Shown piece by piece: positions 1 to 9,623 of a stretch of DNA of 64,000 nt (positions within the stretch are counted from its first letter, which is position 1; each line of letters begins with the position of its first letter). The notes under the pieces are model-generated. The model worked only from the letters and a program-made list of their open reading frames with translations, was not told where the DNA came from and did not search any database. Origin of the DNA: Sclerodactyla briareus (Eukaryota; Echinodermata; Holothuroidea; Dendrochirotida; Sclerodactylidae). The position numbers and the translations under genes were made by a program. The stretch spans positions 186,001 to 250,000 of the forward strand of contig JAODTK010005745.1 in NCBI GenBank assembly GCA_026419785.1. Direction: 5' to 3'.

Positions 1-548
1 TTCCTGGCAGAATTGTAAGTTAGTGTAGCCTTGTATTGTATCAGTAATTTTGTTGGTCGATTGCTGTACAGAATGTTGATTTACTAGAGAACCCTGCGAC
101 ATTTGTCAGAGTAACACGAGTTTAATGTTGCAGTCATGGTCTTAACATGTATGAAACGTTCTAACGTGTGAATCAAAATTAATCTGTATTTCGTGGTTAC
201 TCTATTGCATGGGTGCATGCAATAGTAATCTTCATGGGAACATACATCTTGCACAATCATGGAATTGTAACTTTATTCAATGTAATGTGATAATATTGTC
301 CAATAAGATGACAAGGATATAATCAGGAGTTAAACAATGCCTTCCCATTCATTTGCACATTGTTTGATAATCATACAGTGCTTTTTCACCATACTGCTTA
401 CGGTCACCATGCGTTACAGATATTTAGTTCCCTACTCATGGGAACCAGTCCAATATACCAATAACATACCAGCTTGCAAGTTGTTCGTTCGTTCCCACAG
501 GGCACTGTGTATCATCATGTAGGGCAGTGAAGATAGTGTCTTGCACAG
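1..548. other. upstream intron or flank, no gene recognised
   Basis: AT-rich sequence without a convincing open frame, repeat or RNA gene. It ends in a good splice acceptor (a T/C-containing tract, then ttgcacag at 541-548) that opens the first candidate kleisin exon, so this stretch is probably intron. Earlier exons of that gene would lie outside the window. Confidence 0.4.
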
Positions 549-662
549 GAAAATTAACATCAGAGAGGCTGATCAGCTTTCAGTCTCACGATGCTCTGTA
601 ATATCGCTGGACGGGCAATTGCTAATTTGTTTTTGAACAATGTGGACATTGAGGACCTGAGA
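549..662 (+). CDS. candidate exon of RAD21/REC8-like kleisin (middle region)
   Basis: Candidate internal coding exon. The acceptor is ttgcacag (547-548 = AG) and the donor is gtaatt at 663. Read from the second exon base, the frame gives KINIREADQLSV and continues for about 28 codons, then breaks at a T run (tttttg). One extra T would keep the frame open to NNVDIEDLR and end exactly at the donor in phase 0, which matches the phase-0 start of the exon at 891. The acidic, Glu/Asp-rich character suits the disordered middle of a kleisin, but there is no diagnostic domain here. Membership in the gene is inferred from phase, strand and neighbouring exons. Intron sequence lies on both sides. Confidence 0.35.
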
Positions 663-890
663 GTAATTATTCATTGCTCAGATTTGATTGCCTAAATGTG
701 GGCTGTCACATGGAGAGAAAAGCAGCATGGTACATTAGATGTGTGGTTAGATAAAATCTAACGACACACCAAAAAACATTCAGTGTTTCCCACTAGCCAA
801 AACGCTTTGCCATGCGGAAGAAAAGTGCTGACAGCCCCTCCCATTTCCCCTGCACCCCAGTTCCCAGGAAGTTTGTTCCCCATTATTCAG

Positions 891-1035
891 GAAGTCACAG
901 GCAATGGCGAAGGGACAGAGCATTACAATTCACAGTACAGAGTGTGCGAGATCAAGACTAGGAAAGTGACCCAGAGGACGTAGAAATAGCACATGAGAGG
1001 AAGAATTGATTGAGCCAATCCAGCTACCCATACTG
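891..1035 (+). CDS. candidate exon of RAD21/REC8-like kleisin (middle region)
   Basis: The acceptor is a strong pyrimidine tract (gtttgttccccattattcag, AG at 889-890). The donor is ctg|gtaaat at 1036. Phase 0 starts with EVTGNGEGTEHYNSQYRV and runs 25 codons. The frame then breaks twice, each time in an A run that appears one base short (near 962 and 1001). With those breaks allowed for, the segment continues as SDPEDVEIAHERK then ELIEPIQLPIL to the donor. The product is charged and low in hydrophobic residues, as in the long linker between kleisin N- and C-terminal domains. An alternative acceptor at 859-860 would lengthen it by 30 bases. The following intron (1036-1401) shows nothing else. 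Confidence 0.45.
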
Positions 1036-1401
1036 GTAAATGGCGTGACGGTGGCTAATCTGGCATTTCGCGTTAGACTTCACCTTTGTTTAACTCGTAC
1101 AGCATTAAAGGCTTCAGTCGACTATCCGCTTACCTGAAACACGATTCGCCAAGAAGCGAACAGCAGGTGATTTGAGTTCACAATCTCGCTGGTCCTCGGA
1201 ATGCACTAGCTGCTATCCATCGCTTGTCCCCGTAAAAATCGCAACCTATTCTCATCAGAATGTTGTACCTGTTTTGTTTCTACAAGCCTTTGATCGTTAC
1301 TCCTCCCTGTTTTATACAGTGCTGCTGACAAATGTTCATTTAAGAAGGAGTGCTTCATATCTGTCATTTTGTTATTAAATTAATTATTAATAACCTTCCA
1401 G

Positions 1402-1637
1402 GATGGGGAGACATGAGGATATCATCGAGGAGGAGCTGGTCGCTGCCCTAAGTCTGAGGTCCCCCTGACGGAGGGGTTCCTGCCCCCTGAGCTGCCCCTC
1501 CTAGCAGAGGAAGGGTACAGGTGGGGGAAGAGCTGGACCTGGCAGCCCAGATGAGCACCTCTGAGGACGAAGAGAGGGTTGGAGTCACCGCATGAAACAG
1601 ATCTTCAGAAGCAGAGGGTTCTGAAGATAGGGGCTGG
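1402..1637 (+). CDS. candidate exon of RAD21/REC8-like kleisin (acidic linker)
   Basis: The acceptor is aataaccttccag (AG at 1400-1401). The + strand reads EDIIEEELVAALSLRS, then LTEGFLPPELPLLAEEGYR, then EELDLAAQMSTSEDEER in three successive frames. The two shifts fall in a C run near 1463 and a G run near 1523, each apparently one base short. The Glu-rich segment followed by Pro-Pro-Glu-Leu resembles the acidic/proline stretch that precedes the C-terminal domain in RAD21-family kleisins. The first few codons after the acceptor also need a shift in a G run. The 3' limit is uncertain: a GT at 1638 fits, but one at 1578 is possible. The next recognised exon is 7.9 kb away, and at least one exon between them was probably missed. 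Confidence 0.45.
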
Positions 1638-3669
1638 GTGGGAGGGGGGTTAGGGGTAGGAGGTGTTGAGAGGTCATGGTGACAGTTCAACGTAGTGACC
1701 CATAGTTCAACAATTGTGAACCCCTTGCGAGCTACAGGTGACAGGAATGTTCATGGTTCCTATTGAGCCTCCAATTCACACTTGGGTCAGTTGGTTTTCC
1801 TGTATTTGGTTCTCCTTCCCTCACACTGTATGTTCACTTCTGCTGTAGGCCCCAATTCTGTAGTTGTCTACAAGAAGATTTGGCCAAGAGGACCAGAGCA
1901 GAGATGATCCCTGGCTTCCATATAATAGCTCTATAATACCCAATTGCCATGTCTGGTCTGGGTGTTTGTTGAAAATAAAGAGAAAGTTAATCATGGTCGG
2001 ACGGAGGTTAGGGGGCCGTTCAACGGGCGTGTGTGGTGTGGAGTGTGTACCACACTTTTGATGAACTTTTGTATGTAGTATCGGGGTTGAGTGAACACAT
2101 CTGATTAGATTTTGGGCACAAAAATCACTAACAAGAGGGCAATCACCGGAGTTGGCATACTCATCGGAATCCATGAAAATCAGCTTCAGAACCTTCAGAA
2201 CCTTCAGAGAATTATACTGCAGGAAATTGTCTGGGATAGCTGTCTAAAAATTGCCGTGGTGCAATATAAGTGAGCTGTGGAAGCAGACGGTCTAGATTCT
2301 GGTGTGAGCTCTCTTGGTCAAGTCTTCCAGGACTAGTTAGGTTTAAAATTGAAGTCTTCGAGGTCTCAGCCCTTCGATCAGCTGGGAAAAGTCCAATTCG
2401 GGATAGTGAATGGCGAATATTTTTAGCAGTCATTCTCCAAATATTTTGCAAATTTTATATCATTAGGCTACATTTCTTTCCAGGGTTTCTCGGCCAACGA
2501 TGAGTGGGGAGGGATGGAGGAGGGGGAAGGGGGTGGCGGTGGAGTGGGGAAGGGGGGTAAAGTGACCTCTAACTTCATGAGAGCGTCATGAAAGCAGCTC
2601 CCAGTATCTCACTATACCCCATTACCCTCAATGCCATTTTGGGCTCACTAATTTTCTAGATTATTCGATTTATTCCCAACTTTACTGGATTTTTGGGGCA
2701 AGTTCCACTATACGTTCTTGCTTTCCCTTCTTCGTTTCCCTTTCTTGAGCTTTTCAATTGACCTCCGGACTGTGCTTTCAATTTTTGATTTTCTCTCGAG
2801 GAATAACACTGAATAAAGCAGCACGACACCTTTAACTGATGTACAGTAGCAAGGTGTTCCCCTTCAAAAAAATTAGATCCATATTGTTTACGCTTTTTGG
2901 CCAAATTGGGGGTTTAGCCTCCTCAGCTGGATCCATTCTGGCCTTATTCGGAAGAACACATTCGTTCGTGCAATTTGTATCAATCTACATGATCTGGCTG
3001 GCAGTTTGATGTATTTTCTCTCCAAAATATTGCCTGTCTATTATGATGTGAGATTTCATCCTGTGACAGCATGTCTAAAACTTTCGCTAACTTCAAGCAT
3101 TCATCAGCGCGAAACTTCACTGGTCAGACTCCAGACGGGGTATGGAAATTCAGAGGAAACCATGCTGGGTTGGTTGTTAGATTCAAAAACGGAGGGTGGA
3201 GTATACCTGGTAATAACTTGGCTCTGGGCTCAGGAAAAGGGTGTGAAGTGTAAGTTATCAGTGCCATTTTTGGCTAATACAGTATTTTGACTAGGGGAAA
3301 ACAATCAATGTGGAGTTGAACTAACTTAGGCTAGGCCTATAGCCTATAGTATACTCGTTATAGCCTAGGCCGGGCTAGTATGAGTGTGGCTTGAAGGGGT
3401 GAACTCACACTGTTACTGTTAGCTGTAACATTAGGCCATGGCTAGGCTAAATTGGCATGATGTATAATGTACAGCCATGTTTACCTGGTCTCCAGCTGCA
3501 GGTTTGTCTTGCTCTGATTTGAATGATGTAGTAAAATATCAATGGGAGAATCACTTGAATTCTTGCCTCTACCCCTAATTTGGAGAGTTCAAAATTTGAC
3601 CATGTTCGGCCACCTCAAAAGTGGAGATATTCTTGAAAAGACATCAAAAATCTGACGGACACGCAAACG
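1638..3669. other. intron sequence, nothing recognised
   Basis: First part of the long kleisin intron. It contains G-rich tracts (about 1635-1665 and 2510-2560) and AT-rich stretches. I see no exon with matching splice borders, no RNA gene and no transposon ends. Confidence 0.4.
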
Positions 3670-3699
3670 CACACACACACACACATGCAAACACACAAA
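3670..3699. repeat. (AC)n microsatellite, interrupted
   Basis: A run of AC dinucleotides broken by a few A/G changes. It is short and sits inside the long kleisin intron. It produces spurious Val/Cys-rich open frames on the minus strand. Confidence 0.9.
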
Positions 3700-3999
3700 C
3701 GAACACATTCGCGGGTGCACCTCATTGCTGGACCACCCGACACCCACCATAGGGTACCCCTCAGTGGATAGTTCTTAACTACCACTATCGTTACCATAGC
3801 AACCATCAACAGTATATATATAGGTGACCGATGAGATCATTAAGTGAGGTAATTAGCCTATTTTATGTTATTTATTGTTCAAGCTTGTTAGCAAGATTAC
3901 GGATAAACCGTAGGTGCTATGGTGACTTGGTTTGGCACATAGATGCAGGATATAAGGTAGAATACCTGATTAGGATTTCAGGGTAAATATGCTAATTGA

Positions 4000-4640
4000 G
4001 TCGTCTAATTTTCATAACTTATGTGAAATTTCAAAGTTCGTGGGATTTTCACGAAACTTGGTGAATATGGTCTACCTTCAGTCCCAAAACTTTTAACGAA
4101 GATTTGGGTCATTGGAGGTCATTCATATATCTAATTTGCATAATTTATGCAAAATCTTGAAGTTGCTTGAGTTTCACATGAAACCTGGTGGGTATGGTTT
4201 ACCTTGAGTCCAAAGCTTCTTATCATGGATTCAGGGTCACTGGAGTTTTTTTATTTTTTTGAAACTTGGTGGATATGGCTCACCTTTACTCTCAAACATT
4301 TTTAACATAGACAGGATGTCACTGGAGGTCATTCAGTGTTTTTTTTTGCATGGTTTATTCCAAATTTCAAAGTTTGTTCGATTTTCATGAAGCGTCATGG
4401 GTATAGTTCCTAGCCTTTCAGTCCCCAAAATGCTAAAGCAAATGTACAAATTTGTTGGATCCCCATGAAATGATCAAGTGTGGTCCATTATTGGTCCTGA
4501 GATATTTAAAGTGAGGAATGGTATCAAAGGAAGTTGAATATTGTGTCTGATTCGCATAATTTATTCACATTTTAGTCACATTTCCACAAAACTTGTACTC
4601 CTTCAGTAGACATGGTTAATGATCAGTCCTTATGAATTGA
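4000..4640. repeat. ~130-150 bp tandem repeat, about four degenerate copies
   Basis: Recurring blocks share TTTGCATAATTTATGC-like segments, then AAATTTCAAAGTTnGT, TTTTCACGAAACTTGGTG, ATATGGTCTACCTTCAGTC and GGTCATTGGAGGTCATTC in the same order. Copies start near 4000, 4130, 4250 and 4350 and differ by indels. No coding content. It lies inside the long kleisin intron. Confidence 0.75.
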
Positions 4641-5120
4641 ATTTGGTCACTGATTAGTAGGTCGTTTCTGTTGAATGCTAATACCACAATCCCCCCTCAC
4701 GCCAACACATGGAATGCCTTGTAATTGTTTGCAGAGTGACTAAAAGAAGAAACCACTGATTGCGCAACCAGGAGAGACACTGCGGGCGACACCTTGTTGT
4801 TTCTTTTTCTATCCCATCTATAGTTTGTTTGTAACATGTTTTCCGAAAGTACATGTTTTCATTGACTTCCTGTGGTTCCCCCATGTTGTCACAAAACGAA
4901 TTTTGCAATAGCTAATTGGGTGGGCTTATAGGCTCACTCGGATGGGCTGAATTTTTGTACGGAGGTTCGGCTGCCATGATGTAATGAATAGAAAGTACAA
5001 AAGGTACATGACTTTTCACCTTTAAAAGTAGGTGGGTCAAAATTAAATAGGCTTGTCTGATCTCACTCGGCAAAGTGCTGCAGCATAGTTGAAAGGTAGC
5101 CGGGTAACCTACATGCAGCA
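4641..5120. other. intron sequence, nothing recognised
   Basis: No exon, repeat or RNA gene seen between the ~140-bp repeat block and the 40-bp duplication. Confidence 0.4.
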
Positions 5121-5200
5121 TGCATCTGCAGACTTGGTGCCCGAATACTGACAGACACCCTGCATCTGCAGACTTGGTGCCCGAATACTGACAGACACCC
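5121..5200. repeat. perfect 40-bp tandem duplication
   Basis: The segment 5121-5160, starting TGCATCTGCAGACTTGG, is repeated without a single change at 5161-5200. Perfect identity is notable in a window where other repeat copies differ by many indels. It is either a very recent duplication or a local assembly or basecalling slip. Confidence 0.95.
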
Positions 5201-5890
5201 TGCTGGTCTTGGGACCACCGTGGTTCGGTGAGGAGAGCGTGGGTGGGGCTGCATCGACCCGCATGTGGTCAATTATATATTCAACACGGGTACAAGTATG
5301 GCAATGGTTCTATAATGTACACATTACCTAGTATACCCACCCACTCATTACTCTAACCGCCGGTTCACTGCTACCAGACAATGAAATTCATTACCGTTTG
5401 ATAATCATCACTGCTCCCACATGTCAATGATGTCTGTCCCACTTCTTCCCCACCCCCATATGGTTGATAAAGATCTCTAGTCGTCTAATCACTTCCCGGA
5501 TAAAACTGAGTGGGAAATCATTGAGATCGCATAGATATTGACCCCAAAGGTATTCCCCACTCAAAACTAGCTCATTCAACTAATTGCCCTCTCGCTAGTC
5601 TGGTGAAATTCTTGATTTGATTTCTGTCGTTCAGGAGGCCAATTAAGACTGAAAGAGGTACTATAGTCATATCCTCTATGTGGATGAGCATATCAATAAT
5701 TTGCCTTCTCCCATTGACTATACTAAGATGATAACGGGGCAGGGCTGTAGCATGCAACCCCATCCTTCCCATGTGACTGCCATTTTACGTCCTATCTGGA
5801 GAGGCGATCAATGGACGATTTGAATACTTTTCTCGGAGCAGGAGATCCGTGTCCAATGTGATTGCTCACAGCCCACTGACGAGACCTATT
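5201..5890. other. intron sequence, nothing recognised
   Basis: No exon with matching borders, no repeat. Directly abuts the MITE that follows. Confidence 0.4.
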
Positions 5891-6274
5891 AGGGAGCTTT
5901 AGATTTCACGACGGCAACAGCAACGTATGACGCAATGTTAAACTACTGCGCATGCGACAACCTCACCAACTGCCGTACAACGTCAATCCACGACGGGAGT
6001 CACTCACTTTTCACGTTGTCCCTACGATGTGAACGTGAACCCAGCGCGTGGCATCATTCAACAGGCTAAACAATGGAATTCAGGAATTTTATGGTCAATA
6101 CTCGAACGCGCAATCGTAAAAGCGCGCATCTGCATCACGCAACTGGCACATTGACACGTCGTAGAAATCTAAAGCGCCCTTCCTGTAGGACGGCGACGTG
6201 GTCTACAACGTGAAAAAAACATTACGTCATAGGTTGCCGTTGCCGTCGCCGTTGTGAAAAATCTAAAGCTCACT
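5891..6274. mobile_element. MITE with ~45-bp terminal inverted repeats
   Basis: The left end reads AGGGAGCTTTAGATTTC followed by ACGACGGCAACAGCAACG and TATGACGCAATGTT. The reverse complement of the right end is AGTGAGCTTTAGATTT, then a CAACGGCGACGGCAACGG segment, then TATGACGTAATGTT. The two ends match over about 45 bp with small indels. The element is 384 bp with no coding capacity, so it is non-autonomous. ATT on both sides (5888-5890, 6275-6277) may be a short target duplication, which would fit a PIF/Harbinger-type mover, but the superfamily is not proven. An internal AATCTAAAGCGCCC near 6165 echoes the terminus. It sits within the kleisin intron. Confidence 0.8.
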
Positions 6275-6689
6275 ATTGCAAATACCAGAACAGACCCTAG
6301 AAAATCAACTGTATTACGGCGAAACTTGAATCTTACTCACTGCAACTGTGCAAGTACTGTCACCTGGCAACCGCACTACTCAAATTATGACTCAATCGGG
6401 GGCCCATGGTCCCCTAGATTGGGTGCTGAAATTAACTTTGGGGGTCTGTGAGAGCGAAGAGGTCTGGCGAAGCAAAATATGGTTTTTGTATAACGGAACG
6501 AGCAATATAGTGGAAAATGGAGTGTTTCGCATTTAGTAAATCTAAAGAGAAGGAAAAAAAAGGATGGGGATGGTCCACCTGCCCTATGCTGGATGTAAGG
6601 AAGATTGAGAACCTAGTTTTTCGGTCAAGTCCTACCAGAGACTTGATGTACTCCTATCTGTGGTTCACTGCATAAGCAATGATGCCTTA

Positions 6690-8364
6690 AACACGACACA
6701 TGTAGTACCCAACAACTGGGAGCTCTGCGTGTGAACACAGTAACTCGACCAGACTAAAATTGATGAGGCTTATGCCTTGTCCGATCAATTTGGATGATTC
6801 AATTAATAACCATGAAATCAATATACCCGGGTATGTTTTGTTTCGCCGGGACAGAGAAGGGAGACAAGGAGGTGGTGTTGCTGTTTATGTAAAACATGAC
6901 ATACCTTGTGTCAGGGGATATGATTTGAGGTTGATGTCATCGAAGCAATTTGGGTAGAATTCCCTCTAAAAAATGTAGAAATGTATTATATGTGTTTTAT
7001 ATCGACCGCCAAGTTGCACAAGTGATTGGACTAATATATAGGAGGAGATGCTAACGAACCCGTGTCATTCTGATTTGGATATTGTTATAATGGGTGATTT
7101 CAATATCAATTTGTTGAATGGAGAAAACTGTAATTGGGGTCAAGATATCGAATTAGTGGGATTGAAACAGTGGGTTAAAATTGCTACAAGGGAAACGGAA
7201 ATTCTTCAACCTTGAACGACCATGTATATGAAATTCGAGTTAACAATCTCAGTGTGCCTCATGTTACAATTAGTGATCAATATCCAATATTATTTACATG
7301 GCAGCATGTGAGCTTGAGAATCAAGTCCAAACTTTACAACAAGTCTATAAAGTATAGGAAGGTTGATAATATAAACCGACATGAGTTGGGAGAGACCTAC
7401 TTAGGGCTCTTTATGGCCCCAGACATGTTTCATATAGATGTTCCAGATAAAGCTTTAGCTGCGTGGCAAAATGTATTTAGGGATATCCTGAATAAACATG
7501 CCCCTTTAAATGAAAAGAGGATTAAGAGAAAATTTCAACCGGATTGGTTTAGTGACAAAATTAATGATGCAATTAAGAGAAGAAACTGGGCTAAGAAGTC
7601 TGATCCTCACTTGTACAAACATTATAGAAATACAGTTACAGGCATGATCTGAAAGGCGAAGCAAAACTATTTCCATGATGCCATAATTAAACACGAAGGA
7701 ACCTGTAAAGCTATTTGGAAGCTCCTACGAAAGTCCAATCAAACAACACTGACATGAAAGTTCAACAATCACCTAGTTTCGTTATAGTCGATGATAGAGA
7801 TATTGAAGGTAACCAGGAGGTTGTGAATGCATTTAACAAATTTTTCACTTCTGTATCAACCCAGTATGTGGGGCCTGGGGTTGCAGGTCCTGAGGACTTT
7901 GATGAACTACAATGGTATATTTCAAATAAGCCTCCCCCATCGACCCGCTTTGACATACCGCTGGTCTCACAAGATTTTGTGATGCGGTATTTAAGTTTTT
8001 TAGACCCCAATAAGATGGGCCAGATGGAATCAGTGCTAAAATTCTGAAGAGCAATGCAGGCGTTATTTGTTAAAGTATTACTCACATTATAAATTTGAGT
8101 ATTACAAGAAATGTTTTTCCGCTAGCTTGTAACAAGCCAGAGTGACCCCAATATTCAAAAGCGGTTCAAGCCTTGACGTTTCAAATTATCGGCCTATATC
8201 TATTCTACCAGTGTTATCCAAGATTATTGAGAAGCACTACCCTAATGCCCTGATTACATACCTGAATGAATTTGATCCATATGGGGTTTCAGAAAGTACA
8301 TGTGCTTGGATGACGTCTTTACATTGCTGGTAGAACCCAGCGAATTCAGATTAATGGGGCTCTG
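6690..8364 (+). pseudogene. decayed non-LTR retrotransposon (APE endonuclease + RT fragment)
   Basis: Frame-broken LINE polyprotein. In order: an apurinic-endonuclease-like start around 6785-6950 (LDDSINNHEINIPGY, then GGGVAVYVKHD, then WVEFPLKN); the endonuclease motif GDFNINLL near 7093; a SDQYP segment near 7270 where the catalytic SDH would be, with His replaced by Gln; a ~140-residue linker (7300-7650); and the reverse transcriptase start VTPIFKSGSSLDVSNYRPIS at 8140-8200. The RT core with the catalytic YADD box is missing: the text jumps near 8290 from a GFQK-like motif to YIAGRTQRIQINGAL near 8325-8362. Many stops and shifts, so it cannot encode a working enzyme. The protein style fits the CR1/L2/Jockey group; the exact clade is undecided. 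The left edge is uncertain. Confidence 0.85.
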
Positions 8365-8380
8365 TTCTTCCCCCCGCTCG

Positions 8381-9235
8381 TTATGATCCTATTGCTTTTG
8401 GGTCAGGTCAAAGGTCATCTGAGGTCAAGAGAGGTCAATTTCTGAAAACTCTTGTTAACACAATAGGTCCGGAATGCCTGATCCAATCAGGCTGAAATTT
8501 GTTATGGCAGCTTCCTGCATGAGAAGTACAGACAGGAACCCTATTGTTTTTGGTGGGAATCGTGGGTCAAATTCCAGAAAAATTTGAAATGGTGAAAAAT
8601 TGGTAATTTGGTGGCAAATTTCAGCTTGTAACACTATAACTCGATCCCACCAGGAAGGATAAAGCTAACACTTGGTATATGGGTTCTCCATAATGAGTAC
8701 ATGATTCCTTACGTTTTGGCGTCAGGTCAAAGGTGACCTGAGGTCAAGAGAGGCAAAGTCTGAAAAATATCGTTAACAAGATAGTCCAGAATGATGGTCG
8801 GATCCGGTGAAATTCGGTATGCAGCTTTCTTATGGGAGGATGAGAGAAAAATGAAAATTTTTGAAAAATCGATATTTTTGGCAATTTTAGCTTGTGTAGA
8901 GCATAACTTGACCCCACCTGGATAGGTGAAGCTCATACTTGGTATGTGGGTTCCTCAAAATGAGTACACGATCCCTATTGTTTCGGCGTCTGTTCTGAGT
9001 CATTAGAGGTCAAAGTCTGAAGAATCTTGTGAAGAGTAAAAGTCCAGGATGCTTGGACCAATCAAGGCTGAAATTCGGTGAGTAGCTCTTATTATGGGGA
9101 GTACAAGAACCCTAGTGTTTACGGTGTAGACTGGGGGTCTGGGAAAGAATAGTAAAATTCGTGGAACGTTGCGTGTATCTGGCCCAATTTCAGCGTGTTT
9201 ACACAAAACTCGCCCACCTGGATGATGAGTTTATC
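8381..9235 (-). repeat. ~285-bp satellite block 1 (reverse orientation)
   Basis: About three degenerate units. Recurring landmarks are AGGTCAAAGGTCATCTGAGG (8405, 8724), AACTCGATCCCACC-type boxes (8640, 8908, 9209) and CCCTATTGTTTT boxes. Spacing is about 270-320 bp. The same family is found in the opposite orientation at 30.2-31.7, 41.2-42.1 and 46.8-48.3 kb, and in this orientation at 19.0-19.4 kb. It directly follows the LINE fragment and lies in the kleisin intron. No coding content. Confidence 0.85.
8405..8437 (+). promoter_or_regulatory. cluster of four AGGTCA half-sites (DR1-DR4-DR4)
   Basis: Four exact AGGTCA hexamers lie at 8405, 8412, 8422 and 8432. The spacings are 1, 4 and 4 bases. 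AGGTCA is the half-site of RXR-type nuclear receptors; DR1 and DR4 are established dimer spacings. The sequence match is direct, but any binding in this organism is inference. It is part of the satellite unit and recurs in other units. Confidence 0.5.
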
Positions 9236-9516
9236 AGAAGTACAAGTCTGAGAAGCTGTTAAAAAGGATAGATTCACAGCAAATAAGCCCCGGATCCCAT
9301 GTATTGAGAGATCAGAATTCATCTGTACCAGTCGAGGAATCAGTGAGATCTTGGCATTCTTGCCAGATGGCCCCTTGTTGTAGCCCCTGGTGGTGTGGTC
9401 TTGTAGCGCCTAGCACGAATACCACTCATGGTCTAATATCACCATAGCAGTCTACAGAGTAGAATCAGACCAAACAGATCTGGGATCTATAGAGTATTTC
9501 TTCCCATCCTCCACAG
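9236..9516. other. end of long intron before kleisin exon
   Basis: No repeat or exon recognised. It ends in the pyrimidine tract ttcttcccatcctccacag, the acceptor of the next exon. Confidence 0.5.
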
Positions 9517-9623
9517 GAAAATATCTGAGCTAGCCACTGAGGATGAGGGCACAACATTCAAGGAGCTTGTTCCACTGTCTACTGACAGGAAGATTGCTGC
9601 CAAGATATTTGCCATCTGTCTAG
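9517..9623 (+). CDS. RAD21/REC8-family kleisin exon, C-terminal winged-helix domain
   Basis: Clean internal exon: acceptor cctccacag (AG 9515-9516), donor gtgagag at 9624. The frame is open throughout and encodes KISELATEDEGTTFKELV followed by PLSTDRKIAAKIFAICL. The pattern (Phe, Leu, then Arg-Lys-x-Ala-Ala-x-x-Phe and a hydrophobic end) is the hallmark of the Rad21/Rec8 C-terminal domain, a winged helix that binds the ATPase head of SMC1 in cohesin. The exon starts with one base of a split codon and ends with a single G, which joins the AG at 11591 to give Glu. That junction, together with the next exon, makes the call strong. Kleisins close the cohesin ring in the nucleus. RAD21 (mitotic) versus REC8/RAD21L (meiotic) cannot be settled from this part. 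Confidence 0.85.
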
